Source: an uncultured Pseudomonadales bacterium
Lineage (GTDB): Bacteria > Pseudomonadota > Gammaproteobacteria > Pseudomonadales > Azotimanducaceae
Direction: 5' to 3'
Length of the DNA stretch: 64,000 nt
Assembly: GCA_951813295.1 (NCBI GenBank)
Contig: CATOTI010000002.1
Span: forward strand, 1,488,001-1,552,000
Part shown: positions 1 to 8,500 of the stretch, in pieces
How positions within the stretch are numbered: position 1 is the stretch's first letter
How the letters are laid out: each line of letters begins with the position of its first letter
Position numbers and translations under genes: made by a program
The notes under the pieces: model-generated
Told to the model about the DNA's origin: nothing
What the model saw: only the letters and a program-made list of their open reading frames with translations
Databases searched by the model: none

Positions 1-2
1 AT

Positions 3-1220
3 TGGCTGGTGGAAGACGAAGCGGGCTGCGATCTGGTCGGCGCAAAACTCGCGCTCCTGAACTTCTGGATCCTCTCGGCCGCCGTTACCGTGGTCGTGGT
101 GGTCTACCTCTTCGTACAGATCGGCCCGGGTGAAATCGAAACGATCTGGCTCATCAACGAAGGGCGTGAATATATCGAAGCGCCGCGTTGGGCAGACATC
201 GGCATCGTCATCTGCATGCTGATCTTCTTCTATAACGTCGCGGCGACGTTCATGAAGGGTCAGTGGAGCGGCATCTCGGGCGTCCTGGTACTCGATCTCA
301 TCGCGCTTGCCGCTCTCTACCTCGCCGGGATGTACTTCACCCCGAACATTTCGGTCGATCAGCACTGGTGGTGGTGGGTCGTCCATCTCTGGGTCGAAGC
401 GACCTGGGAGGTCCTGGTCGGGTGCATCATGGCTTGGGGCTTGATTCGCACGCTCGGCGTCAATCGGCGCATCGTCACGACCTGGCTCTACATCGAGGTG
501 GCGATGATGTTCGGCTCCGGCATCCTCGGTCTCGGCCACCACTATTTCTGGATCGGTACGCCCGAGTACTGGCTCACCATCGGCGGTTTCTTCTCAGCCC
601 TCGAACCCATCCCGCTGGTCGCAATGGTCGTTCACGCTGTCTATGACGCGGGTCGACACAGCTTCAAGAGCACCAACCACCCGGCATTGGCTTGGCTCAT
701 CGCGCACGCGTTCGGCAACTTCTTCGGCGCCGGTGTCTGGGGCTTCATGCACACGTTGCCTCAGATCAACCTTTATACCCACGGCACGCAGTGGACGTCG
801 TCCCATGGCCACCTGGCCTTCTTCGGTGCTTACGCGACGATCGTCATCGCCGTCATCTACCTCGCCATTCAGAAAGCACGCGGCGACGTGTGGATGTCCG
901 GGGGGCTGCCAGGCAACGGCTGGTGTTGGAAATGGTCGTTGGCACTGCTCAATATCGGCGTGCTCGGCATGACCATTGCGCTCCTGGTCTCCGGATACGA
1001 ACAATCCTTCGTCGAACGCGCGTTAGGCGGTAGCACCTGGAGTGCCTATTTCCAGGGGCAGACGACCGAATGGTTCGTCCAAGGCATGTACTGGCGGATG
1101 ATCTTCGGCTGGGTCACTGCGGCGGGCCTCGTGCTGCTCATGTGGGACCTGCTGACGATCGGCAGAACGGAGGCACGACCCATCCAGGTACTGTCCAGAC
1201 CGGACGCCGTGGCGGTATGA
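3..1220 (+). CDS. norB: Nitric oxide reductase subunit B, 5'-truncated by window edge
   Basis: This is the large heme-copper subunit of a cytochrome c-type nitric oxide reductase, which reduces two NO to N2O in the inner membrane. The reading frame is open to the window edge (W-L-V-E-D-E), so the N-terminus lies upstream. About 405 residues remain, against about 466 in the Pseudomonas protein, with many hydrophobic helices. The metal ligands of the family are visible. HLWVE near residue 126 (counted from position 9) supplies the FeB His and the Glu. GHHYFW supplies two more FeB His. HGHLAF carries the heme b3 and heme b His. The stop overlaps a possible ATG of the next reading frame. The Crp/Fnr gene downstream suggests local NO-responsive control. 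norC is not in the window. Confidence 0.93.
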   Translation, partial: WLVEDEAGCDLVGAKLALLNFWILSAAVTVVVVVYLFVQIGPGEIETIWLINEGREYIEAPRWADIGIVICMLIFFYNVAATFMKGQWSGISGVLVLDLIALAALYLAGMYFTPNISVDQHWWWWVVHLWVEATWEVLVGCIMAWGLIRTLGVNRRIVTTWLYIEVAMMFGSGILGLGHHYFWIGTPEYWLTIGGFFSALEPIPLVAMVVHAVYDAGRHSFKSTNHPALAWLIAHAFGNFFGAGVWGFMHTLPQINLYTHGTQWTSSHGHLAFFGAYATIVIAVIYLAIQKARGDVWMSGGLPGNGWCWKWSLALLNIGVLGMTIALLVSGYEQSFVERALGGSTWSAYFQGQTTEWFVQGMYWRMIFGWVTAAGLVLLMWDLLTIGRTEARPIQVLSRPDAVAV

Positions 1221-1309
1221 CGCCGCCGACCACCGCGTCGCCGCGGATGGCACGGATGGCGCGGATCGCGCGCGCAAACGCGGGCACCGCGTTCGGCTAT
1301 CCTGACCGG

Positions 1310-2002
1310 ATGGCAGTAAGCGCGGCGCACGCCGAGTTCATTCGCGGCCACTATCTGTTCGCCGGTCTGAGCGACCTCGATTTCGATCGAATCGCGGCGA
1401 ACATGACCTTTCAGGAACTCGCGAAGGGAGAACTCCTGTTCCTACGGGGCGATCCGGCCGACGCGTTCTTTTTTGTCGTGTCGGGACAGATCGAACTCTC
1501 GCTGACCTCTCCCGGCGGCAACAAAAAAGTCATCGAGGTCTTCACCGAAGGACGCACGTTCGCCGAGGCGATCGCTTTCATGCGAGAGCACCGTTATCCC
1601 GTCACATCCCAGGCGCTCATCGGCACCGAGCTCATCCGCGTTCCGAACGACAACTTCGTCCGCATGCTCTACGACAATCCCGATGCTTGCATGCTGTTGC
1701 TCTCGAACCTGTGCCAACACATGCACACGTTGGTGACCGAGATCGAACGCATTTCGCTCTACGACGCGCAGGAACGTTTCTGCGCCTACCTCCTGGATCT
1801 GGCGACGACTGACGGACCCACGGTGACGGTCAGTCTGGACCTCCCACGGCACGTGCTGGCCTCGAAGCTCTCCGTCAAGCCGGAAACGTTGTCGCGCATC
1901 CTCCAGAATCTGCAGATGAACGGGACGATCCAGATCAGCGGTCGAGAGGTGACGATCCCGGACAAACGCAATCTTCGTCGACTCGGCGAACGTCACGCCT
2001 GA
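1310..2002 (+). CDS. Crp/Fnr family transcriptional regulator, Dnr/NnrR-like
   Basis: A 230-residue regulator with an N-terminal cyclic-nucleotide-type beta-barrel (about residues 15-130), a long dimerisation helix and a C-terminal winged helix. The recognition segment is KLSVKPETLSRILQNL, typical of Crp/Fnr HTH_Crp domains. No N-terminal Cys cluster of the FNR Fe-S type is present, which fits the Dnr/NnrR (NO-sensing heme) branch. That assignment leans on its position directly after norB. The ATG at 1310 gives the usual family length. An in-frame ATG at 1217 overlaps the norB stop (ATGA) but would add about 31 low-complexity basic residues. Neither start has a strong ribosome binding site. 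Confidence 0.85.
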   Translation: MAVSAAHAEFIRGHYLFAGLSDLDFDRIAANMTFQELAKGELLFLRGDPADAFFFVVSGQIELSLTSPGGNKKVIEVFTEGRTFAEAIAFMREHRYPVTSQALIGTELIRVPNDNFVRMLYDNPDACMLLLSNLCQHMHTLVTEIERISLYDAQERFCAYLLDLATTDGPTVTVSLDLPRHVLASKLSVKPETLSRILQNLQMNGTIQISGREVTIPDKRNLRRLGERHA

Positions 2003-2022
2003 GCCGTCACACTGGTTCGCGC

Positions 2023-3531
2023 TCAGCCGAGGCGTTCGATCAGCTCTTCGAGACGCCCACCTTCCGTGTCGAAAACAACGGTCGCCTCGTCGCCCGACAC
2101 GCCTTCCGCCTGTTCGAGCTGCCACTCGAGCACCTGCTCGTCCGCTTCGGAGGCATCACCGCCCTTCTGCGCGCGCGAGCGAATCCGTTCTCTCAGAACC
2201 TCGATCGGCGCCGTCAGCTCGAGAAGCTTCAGCGGAATGCCGGCTTCAGCGGCGGCGTCGCGAAGCGTCGCCCGATCGCGGAGTTTGAGACACGCCGCAT
2301 CGACGATGACGCTCTCGCCAGCGCCGGCCAGCGCGATGGCAAGCTCCGCCAAACGCCGATAGGTCGCCTCCGAGGATCCTTTTGCGTAGAGCCCGCCGCC
2401 GAGCGGCGAATTCGTTTTTGCGTCACTCGCTAACCCCGCCGACCGCTTGCGCAGTACATCCGAGCGGATCCGCACCAGCCCCAGCGCATCGACGAGCTTC
2501 TGCGACCAATAAGACTTGCCAGACCCCGTGAGCCCTCGCGTGACGATGATCGACCCGGCCGGTCTCTGAACGTGCGCCGCAGCCCAGTCGACGTACGCCG
2601 CAATCTCGCTCAATAGCGACTCTTCCCGCGTCTGTTCGAAACGCAACGCACGTACCTTGGCTCGCACCAACGCACGATAGGTCGCAAAGAGGCGCAGCAG
2701 CAGAGCACCGTCATAGTCGCCGCTGCCATCGAGGTAGCCGTCGATGAACCCGTACGCGAGGTTCGAATTCCCGCGCGTACAGAGATCCATGTAAAGAAAC
2801 GCGACGTCGGCCCACACATCGATGGCGCTCAGCGCATCACTGAACTCGAGGCAATCGAACGCGACGATACCGTCGTCGAGTGTCACCAGGTTCGCGAGGT
2901 GCAGATCGCCGTGGCAATGGCGAACTTTCTGATCGGCAGCCCGACGCTCGAGGCGGTCGCCGTGTGTCGCAAGTTCGCGCTCCGTGAAGCGACGAAGCTC
3001 GCTGAGCGCGCGATCAAAGGACGCCGGCAAGCCAACGTGATCGAGCGTTGTGAAGTTGTCGAGCGCCGCTACCGCGATCGGCTCACCCGCCACCGTCGGT
3101 AACTCTGCATGCTGAGCGGCAAGCTTGACGCCGAATCGGCGCAACGCCGCGGCGGTCAGCTTCCCCTCGTCGAGCATGACGTCGCAGATCCGATCGCCCG
3201 GAAACTGCCGCATCTGCACCGCCCAATCGACGGCTGACCCGCTGCAACTCTCACCGATGGCCCACCCGCCATCGGCCGTCTCGATCAACGGCACGACATC
3301 GACGTAGAGTTCCGGCGCGAACGCGCGGTTCAACTTCAGTTCACGTCGACAGAAATGTTCACGATCCGCCAGCCTGCTGAAGTCGACGAAGTCGAACGTC
3401 ACCGGTTTCTTGACCTTGTACGCATACGATCCCGTGAGGAATACCCACGACATATGCGTCTCGACCAGCGTTACCGAACTGACATCGTGCGGATACGCGG
3501 ACGGCGTAAGCAGAGCATCCGGCAAAGTCAT
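2023..3531 (-). CDS. Bifunctional APH-like phosphotransferase / P-loop kinase
   Basis: A 502-residue fusion seen widely in bacteria (COG2187 plus COG0645 type). The N-terminal part is an aminoglycoside-phosphotransferase-like fold with the Brenner motif HCHGDLHLANLV around residue 205. The C-terminal part is a small-molecule-kinase-like P-loop NTPase with Walker A GLTGSGKS around residue 330. The substrate is unknown, and family membership alone does not imply drug resistance. It is transcribed toward the regulator before it, and the stops are 21 bases apart. The ATG start is followed by a plausible soluble N-terminus, and no signal peptide is visible. Confidence 0.85.
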   Translation of the reverse strand: MTLPDALLTPSAYPHDVSSVTLVETHMSWVFLTGSYAYKVKKPVTFDFVDFSRLADREHFCRRELKLNRAFAPELYVDVVPLIETADGGWAIGESCSGSAVDWAVQMRQFPGDRICDVMLDEGKLTAAALRRFGVKLAAQHAELPTVAGEPIAVAALDNFTTLDHVGLPASFDRALSELRRFTERELATHGDRLERRAADQKVRHCHGDLHLANLVTLDDGIVAFDCLEFSDALSAIDVWADVAFLYMDLCTRGNSNLAYGFIDGYLDGSGDYDGALLLRLFATYRALVRAKVRALRFEQTREESLLSEIAAYVDWAAAHVQRPAGSIIVTRGLTGSGKSYWSQKLVDALGLVRIRSDVLRKRSAGLASDAKTNSPLGGGLYAKGSSEATYRRLAELAIALAGAGESVIVDAACLKLRDRATLRDAAAEAGIPLKLLELTAPIEVLRERIRSRAQKGGDASEADEQVLEWQLEQAEGVSGDEATVVFDTEGGRLEELIERLG

Positions 3532-3737
3532 TCGACGATTGGAACCGCCGTAGCGTCACCGCACCACTCGTGGATATCCCTTAACGGCAAACGGATTCCC
3601 CCTATTCGCGTCGCTCGATGAAAAGGGCTTACTGAGGGCGTTCGTTTGCCGGGCCAGACGCATTTCGTTCCCGGCGAATTCTCAACGGCCCCGGTCGTGA
3701 CCATTCGCACGACGGGACGCAACATGAGGGGTAACGG

Positions 3738-4184
3738 ATGAGTCAGCAACAAATTGAAGTTCTCGACGAGATGGAGTGCTGGTCGCTCGTCAGGACGCAG
3801 ACGGTTGGCCGGTTTGTCTATTCCGACGACCTCGGGCCGGCCGCCATCCCGGTCAACTACGGCCAGATCGAGAACAAGATCGTCTTCCGTGTCGGCGAGA
3901 CTTCCCATCTACGTGAGGTGATCGCCGGCGAAGTCGCCTTCGAAGTCGACGACCTACACCCCGAGGAAGGCACCGGTTGGAGCGTGCTGGTTCGCGGTCG
4001 CGCCCGTGAAGTACACGCCGACGAGGTCATCGATCTCATCAGAGTGATGCAGCGCATCCCACAACCGCTCGCCGAGGGCGTGCACAACGTCTGGATCGAA
4101 GTGACACCGAAGCAGGCCACGGGTCGACGCCTGGGTGACCTATTCGTCGCCGCCCTACTGAGCAGCGACCGCCAGGCCGGCTGA
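3738..4184 (+). CDS. Pyridoxamine 5'-phosphate oxidase family (FMN split-barrel) protein
   Basis: A 148-residue FMN-binding split-barrel protein of the nitroimidazole-resistance-like PPOX group. Family features include an early E-C-W-S-L-V-R-T segment, then VGRFVYSDDLGPAAIPVNYG, and a C-terminal beta strand with IEVTPKQATGRRLG. Such proteins bind flavin or F420 and reduce or sense small redox substrates; the substrate here is unknown. The start has a good GAGGGG ribosome binding site. About 200 bases without a gene precede it (3532-3737), holding only a 9-bp inverted repeat (3585-3593 and 3643-3651) of uncertain meaning. It ends 3 bases from the stop of a convergent cytochrome b561 remnant. 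Confidence 0.86.
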   Translation: MSQQQIEVLDEMECWSLVRTQTVGRFVYSDDLGPAAIPVNYGQIENKIVFRVGETSHLREVIAGEVAFEVDDLHPEEGTGWSVLVRGRAREVHADEVIDLIRVMQRIPQPLAEGVHNVWIEVTPKQATGRRLGDLFVAALLSSDRQAG

Positions 4185-4186
4185 CG

Positions 4187-4839
4187 TCATTCGTCTTCCT
4201 TCCAGACCTGCACCATCGAAGACCAGATGCCGTCGCTCCGGCGGCGATGAAAGATCGCCGCGGCGACGTGCCCGAGGATCAGGAAGTAGGTCGTGTTCAC
4301 GAAAATCTCGTGGGCAATCAACGCGACTTCCATCAGACCGCCTGACTTGATACCCACCCAATAAAGACCGCCGATGGCGAGCCGGAATATTGCGCTGCAT
4401 TACGGACTCTACGAGAACGCGTGTCTGCGGACGGCGGTGACGTCGCGTGAGACGAGGACGCCGAGCGATGGATCGTTCGAACCGATCGGAGCATGCGGCG
4501 CGGGCTCGATTCGCCCCCCACCGGGGCCCCGCGCGCAAAGCGCGCAAGGGGGGAAACACCTGCGGTGATTCCGCGCCGAACTGGGCGCGCGGCGAGATTC
4601 CCTCATCCGCCAACTCAGACTCAGCGCCGATCCGGCGGGGGCGTGGGGGCGGAGCCCCCACAACAAAGAGCAAGCTGCAATCCAGCCTACTCCTCCGGTC
4701 AGTCAAAGCTTCCCCGCGCTGCTGGATCCGGTTTCGTCAACGCAAAAATGAATACGGCGATGAAACCCCAATGCAGCCATCTCGCCGTCCTGCTGTGACT
4801 TTCGATGCGTCGTTCGTTCGCTATCTGTTCGGTCTGCAT
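4187..4839 (-). pseudogene. Cytochrome b561-family protein, interrupted by a foreign segment
   Basis: Two separated pieces of one cytochrome b/b6-domain membrane protein lie on the minus strand. The N-terminal piece (about 4839-4725) ends its first transmembrane helix with RTARWLHWGFIAVFIFALTK, including the heme-ligand type HW. It then runs into stops. The C-terminal piece (about 4404-4187) begins LAIGGLYWVG and continues through IAHEIFVNTTYFLILGHVAAAIFHR to WSSMVQVWKEDE, the normal family ending with two His. The middle helices are missing and about 320 bases of unrelated GC-rich sequence sit between the pieces. An intact protein would be about 170-180 residues. The product cannot be functional as a b561. 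The exact N-terminal start is uncertain. Confidence 0.75.
4405..4724. other. GC-rich hairpin-bearing segment replacing the middle of the b561 gene
   Basis: No reading frame in this stretch continues the cytochrome b561 protein or resembles another protein I recognise. It contains a perfect 8-bp-stem palindrome, GTGGGGGC-GGA-GCCCCCAC (4643-4661). It also has a longer imperfect hairpin between CCCCCC (4514-4519) and GGGGGG (4548-4553), with an internal GCGCGC-AAA-GCGCGC stem. Compact hairpin-rich DNA inside a broken gene suggests a small mobile or recombinogenic repeat, or a deletion-substitution. I see no transposase and no clear terminal repeats or target duplication. Confidence 0.5.
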
Positions 4840-4945
4840 CACTTGAGCAAGCATCCTTCGGACGCGATCAACAATACGAGGCGGTTCTTTTGCACGCAGG
4901 TACCGACCGTGGTCAAGCAACTGCCGCGGCGGTCCGCGCCGCGGG

Positions 4946-6238
4946 CTAGAGGAGCTCGTTCAAACCGCCCGCGAATTCCTTACCAAGAAAGACGTCCGGA
5001 AGCACATCGACGAGCCAGTCGGGGTCGACCGCGATGTTGTTGTGGGCGAGGTTCTCAGCCGTCGCACCGACGATCGCCTGCCAGTCGCGCGCGAGGCGCC
5101 AACCCTCCAGAAAGTCGGTTCGGGGTGTGCCGCCCAGTGCGCGCACGAGGACGTCCGTGAAATTCACGACGTCGAAACCATGCGTATGTCCTGCTGCACT
5201 AAGCTGACCGTGGCAACCGTGATAAAGGGTGACCAATGCATCGACATCGCCTCGCTGCATACGCTCGAGCGTCACATTGCGCGTCTCTGCCTTCCGGCCC
5301 GGTGAACGGTCGGCGCCAGACCCGCCGCAGGTATAGCCCGACTCCGACACGACATCGACGATTGTCAATCCAGGGACGAGACGCAGCAATTCGGCAACGT
5401 TTTCGCCGAGCTCCGCCATGCCGGTGTGGGCATGCAGAACGACACGCAGCGGAAGCGGCCGAACGGCACGCGCGCGTAGCAAATCGCTGCGTTCACGGAT
5501 GAACTGCGTTACGTGCTCGAAACTGAATTCCGTTTCCTGGTAGCTCTCGATCGTCTCCCCGAGATGCAGTTCGCACGAGGGACACCAGCTCAACACGTGA
5601 TCCGGTTCGTACTCGCCGAACCGTTTGAGCGTCGTTTCCGCGACCCGGCCACCCGCTTCGCGCTCACCCTCCCACTTCGTGTGGATGATGCCGCAACAAG
5701 CCGCGGGCCCGCCGACCACCTCGTAGTCGATGTCGAGCGCATCGAGCACATACATGGTGTTGAACAGCAGATGCGGCGTGCGGATCGCGTTGCAGCCGAC
5801 ATAGAAGACCACGTCCGCGTTCCGTCGGGCCGGCATTCGCATGAGCCGTTGATAGTCGGCCGGTGCGAGCTGCATCGCCGCCAGTAGGCGGACCGCGCGG
5901 CCCATCTTGCGAAAGAGCATCGGCGTCTCGGTCGCCGTTTCGTTCCCGACACCAATCGCGAGCATCATCATCGTGCGTGGATTGATCCCCTCCGGGCAGG
6001 CCGGGATGCATACACCACAGCCGTCGCATTGGTTCGCCCAATCCGCGGCGTCACCGTCGAGCGAGCCGCCGTTCTTCAGTACGTCGCGAACGCCGCCGAC
6101 GAGGTCGCTCGGCGGCACTTCGACCTCCGTATGCGGAAGCACCGGACAGACCTCGGCGCATGCGCCACAACTCGTACACGCCTCGGCAACGTCGGCGGAT
6201 GATCGATCGATGTAGTCGACGAAGGGGTGCGTCGTCAT
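4946..6238 (-). CDS. (Fe-S)-binding oxidoreductase, HdrD/GlpC-like
   Basis: A 430-residue protein with a two-cluster 4Fe-4S ferredoxin-type N-terminus: CTSCGACAEVCP near residue 21 and CDGCGVCIPACP near residue 71. Two cysteine-rich CCG-type domains follow, with VGGPAACCG, SWCPSCE, SGYTCGGSG and YHGCHGQ. This architecture matches heterodisulfide-reductase subunit D, GlpC and lactate-utilisation type proteins, which pass electrons between a dehydrogenase and the respiratory chain. No partner flavoprotein subunit is adjacent. The nearest upstream gene on the same strand is a RidA protein, 55 bases away. The specific donor is unknown. Confidence 0.84.
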   Translation of the reverse strand: MTTHPFVDYIDRSSADVAEACTSCGACAEVCPVLPHTEVEVPPSDLVGGVRDVLKNGGSLDGDAADWANQCDGCGVCIPACPEGINPRTMMMLAIGVGNETATETPMLFRKMGRAVRLLAAMQLAPADYQRLMRMPARRNADVVFYVGCNAIRTPHLLFNTMYVLDALDIDYEVVGGPAACCGIIHTKWEGEREAGGRVAETTLKRFGEYEPDHVLSWCPSCELHLGETIESYQETEFSFEHVTQFIRERSDLLRARAVRPLPLRVVLHAHTGMAELGENVAELLRLVPGLTIVDVVSESGYTCGGSGADRSPGRKAETRNVTLERMQRGDVDALVTLYHGCHGQLSAAGHTHGFDVVNFTDVLVRALGGTPRTDFLEGWRLARDWQAIVGATAENLAHNNIAVDPDWLVDVLPDVFLGKEFAGGLNELL

Positions 6239-6293
6239 TCGCGCTGTCCGGATCCTTGTGCGATCAGTCTACTTTTCTTCTGAGGCGCGACGA

Positions 6294-6683
6294 TCATGGG
6301 CCGAGCGCAACCACGGCTTCGATCTCGACCAGCATCTCCGGCAGCGCGAGCCGGCTGACTTCGACCGCCGTGCTGGCAGGACGGCCGGTGAAATAGCGAC
6401 GCCACGCCTCGGCGTATTTGCCCATCTCATCCATATCGGTCGTGTACATCACGATCTTCACGATGTCGTCGAACGTCGCATCGACTTCACCGAGCACATC
6501 GCCGAGGTTCTCGAAGCACGTCTCGATCTGCTGGCGCATGTCGTCGAGGCCGACGACCTGGCCGGTTTCATCGCGCGCGGTGATCCCGGCGGTGAAGAGC
6601 ATCCGCCCCTCAACGACCACGCCTTGGGCAAATGGCAGGTTCTTATGGAATGGTTTGTCGACATCGACGGTTTGGCGGGACAT
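6294..6683 (-). CDS. RidA family (YjgF/YER057c/UK114) protein
   Basis: A 129-residue RidA-fold protein. RidA enzymes hydrolyse reactive enamine or imine intermediates released by PLP enzymes. Family signatures are LPFAQGVVVEGRMLFTAGITA near residue 18 and, toward the C-terminus, an R-P-A-S-T-A-V-E-V segment with the conserved Arg that binds the substrate carboxylate. Length is normal. A threonine dehydratase occurs about 4 kb away, but the genes are not linked in an operon, so a direct partnership is only possible. It is divergent from the VOC-family gene, with 44 bases between the starts. Confidence 0.87.
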   Translation of the reverse strand: MSRQTVDVDKPFHKNLPFAQGVVVEGRMLFTAGITARDETGQVVGLDDMRQQIETCFENLGDVLGEVDATFDDIVKIVMYTTDMDEMGKYAEAWRRYFTGRPASTAVEVSRLALPEMLVEIEAVVALGP

Positions 6684-6727
6684 GGTGACTCCGAGATCCG
6701 GTTACATTCGTCGTCGGTCAAGAGGTC

Positions 6728-7252
6728 ATGAAGCTCGATATCGTACAAGTCGCCTATCACGTGTCCGACATCGACCGCGCCGCGACCGACATGGCCACGA
6801 AGTTCGGCGCGGGGCCCTTCTTCGTCAACAAAAACATCACGCTTTCCTGGGGTGAACACCGCGGTGAGCCGACCGACTTCGTCCATTCTTCCGCGTTTGG
6901 TCAGTGGGGTAGCGTGATGGTCGAGCTCTTTCGGCAGGAGAACGACACGCTGAACTCGCCCTACCGCGACATGTTCGGCGTCGATGAAGAAGGCTTGCAT
7001 CACACCGCGATCATGGTTCCCGATTTGAGCGAGGCGTTCGACTACTTCGAATCAGGCGGACTACCAGTCGTCACCCGCTGCGGCTTGAGCGGTGATGAGC
7101 GCGTCGATTTCGCCTTCGTCGACGCACGGTCGATGCTCGGTCACATGATCGAGATCTACCCCGCCTCCGCGGACCTCGTCGGTTTTTACGACATGGTGGC
7201 GAACGTGGCCAACGGATGGGACGGCAGGGATCCGATTCGGATGCTCCGCTAG
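6728..7252 (+). CDS. VOC family (glyoxalase/dioxygenase-fold) protein
   Basis: A 174-residue vicinal-oxygen-chelate protein with two beta-alpha-beta-beta-beta modules. The four usual metal positions can be read: His in VAYHVSD (about residue 11), Glu in VMVELF, His in GLHHTAIMV and Glu in GHMIEIY. It therefore probably binds a divalent metal. It begins a plus-strand run with a CoA-transferase and an amidohydrolase-fold protein, a set typical of aromatic or xenobiotic acid degradation in environmental proteobacteria. Substrate is unknown. Confidence 0.82.
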   Translation: MKLDIVQVAYHVSDIDRAATDMATKFGAGPFFVNKNITLSWGEHRGEPTDFVHSSAFGQWGSVMVELFRQENDTLNSPYRDMFGVDEEGLHHTAIMVPDLSEAFDYFESGGLPVVTRCGLSGDERVDFAFVDARSMLGHMIEIYPASADLVGFYDMVANVANGWDGRDPIRMLR

Positions 7253-7270
7253 ACATCGAGCGAGGAACGC

Positions 7271-8500
7271 ATGGTCGATTCCAAAAACAACGACGCGCAC
7301 GTCCGCCTCCTCGACGGACTTCGGGTGCTCGACCTCAGCCGAGTGATCTCGGGCCCTTTCTGCACGCGGATGCTCGCGGACCTCGGTGCCGAGGTGATCA
7401 AGGTCGAAACACCCCGCGGCGACCGACTGCGTACGTCACCGCCACGCCGCGGCCACTATTCGAGCGCGTTCACGCAGTTCAATGCCGGTAAGAAGAGTCT
7501 CTGCGTGGACTTGCGCCGGGACGAGGGGCGGGATGTCGTCAAGAGACTCGTCGCGAAGGCCGATGTACTCGTCGAGAACTTCCGCGCGGGACGCCTCGCG
7601 GAAATGGGTCTCGGATATCCGGATCTACAAAAGCTGAATCCGGCCATCGTCTGCTGCTCGATTTCGGGTTTCGGCCAGTCGGGCGAGGATGCGGGCCGTC
7701 CGGCCTATACCGACATCATCCAGGCGCTCGCGGGACTCGATCACGCCGCCGCCAACATCCCCGAGTACGAGGGCGAGTCGCCGCCCGGCGTTCCCGTCAG
7801 CCTCGCCGACACGACCGCGTCGTTGAACGCGACCATCGCGATCCTGGCGGCCCTGTTTCGGCGTCAGATGACCGGCGAAGGCGAATGGATCGATCTCTCG
7901 ATGTTCGATGCGCTCGTCGCCTCGAATGACACCACCTTGCAGCGTTCGGCTTTCACCGACGGCGCGGAGGGCGTGCCGAGCATCATCTTTCGCCCACCGT
8001 TCAAGGCCCGGGACGGTTTCTTCGCGGCGTCCGTGAGCCTCAACGTCGAAAAGACGGCGCGGGCGATGGGTCTCCCGGCGCTCATCGAGGACGACCGATT
8101 CTCGACCATCGGGGCGCAGCGCGAACACATGGCCGAGTTCGTCGATCTCGTCCGCGCTTGGGCCGCTGAAAAGACGCTCGCGGAAATCACGGTCGCGTTC
8201 GAACGACACGATGTGCCCTACGGCAAAGTGCAATCCGCCGAGGAGGTCGTCGATAGCGCGCTGTTTCGAGATCGGCAAATGCTCGTCGACATCGAAACGG
8301 AGTCCGGCGACCGTCTACCTGTGCTCAACACACCGTTCAACTTCGCCGGCGGTCGAGCTACCCCTTCCGCGCCGCCGCCTAGGCTCGGTGAACACAACCA
8401 CGAAATTCTCGGCACGCTGCTCGGGCTCGACGCCGACGCGATCGAACAACTGACGTCGAATGGCGTCGTTTTCTCGGAAGACGCGCAAGACCCAGCATGA
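7271..8500 (+). CDS. CaiB/BaiF family (class III) CoA-transferase
   Basis: A 409-residue family III CoA-transferase. The N-terminus has the family segment LRVLDLSRVISGPFCTRMLA followed by LGAEVIKVETPRGD. The catalytic Asp is in the S-L-A-D-T-T segment near residue 180. Members move CoA between carboxylic acids, for example formyl-, carnitinyl- or aryl-CoA systems. The acid here is unknown. The ATG sits 19 bases after the VOC gene with a GAGGAA ribosome binding site, and its stop overlaps the next start by 4 bases, so these genes are probably one operon. Confidence 0.9.
   Translation: MVDSKNNDAHVRLLDGLRVLDLSRVISGPFCTRMLADLGAEVIKVETPRGDRLRTSPPRRGHYSSAFTQFNAGKKSLCVDLRRDEGRDVVKRLVAKADVLVENFRAGRLAEMGLGYPDLQKLNPAIVCCSISGFGQSGEDAGRPAYTDIIQALAGLDHAAANIPEYEGESPPGVPVSLADTTASLNATIAILAALFRRQMTGEGEWIDLSMFDALVASNDTTLQRSAFTDGAEGVPSIIFRPPFKARDGFFAASVSLNVEKTARAMGLPALIEDDRFSTIGAQREHMAEFVDLVRAWAAEKTLAEITVAFERHDVPYGKVQSAEEVVDSALFRDRQMLVDIETESGDRLPVLNTPFNFAGGRATPSAPPPRLGEHNHEILGTLLGLDADAIEQLTSNGVVFSEDAQDPA

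Noticed and set aside
3585-3651. 9-bp inverted repeat upstream of the split-barrel protein as an operator
   Set aside because: The loop is 49 bases and no regulator is adjacent, so chance symmetry cannot be excluded.
4333-4706. Minus-strand frames in the segment interrupting the b561 gene
   Set aside because: Arg/Ser/Pro-rich translations without recognisable motifs; likely non-coding.
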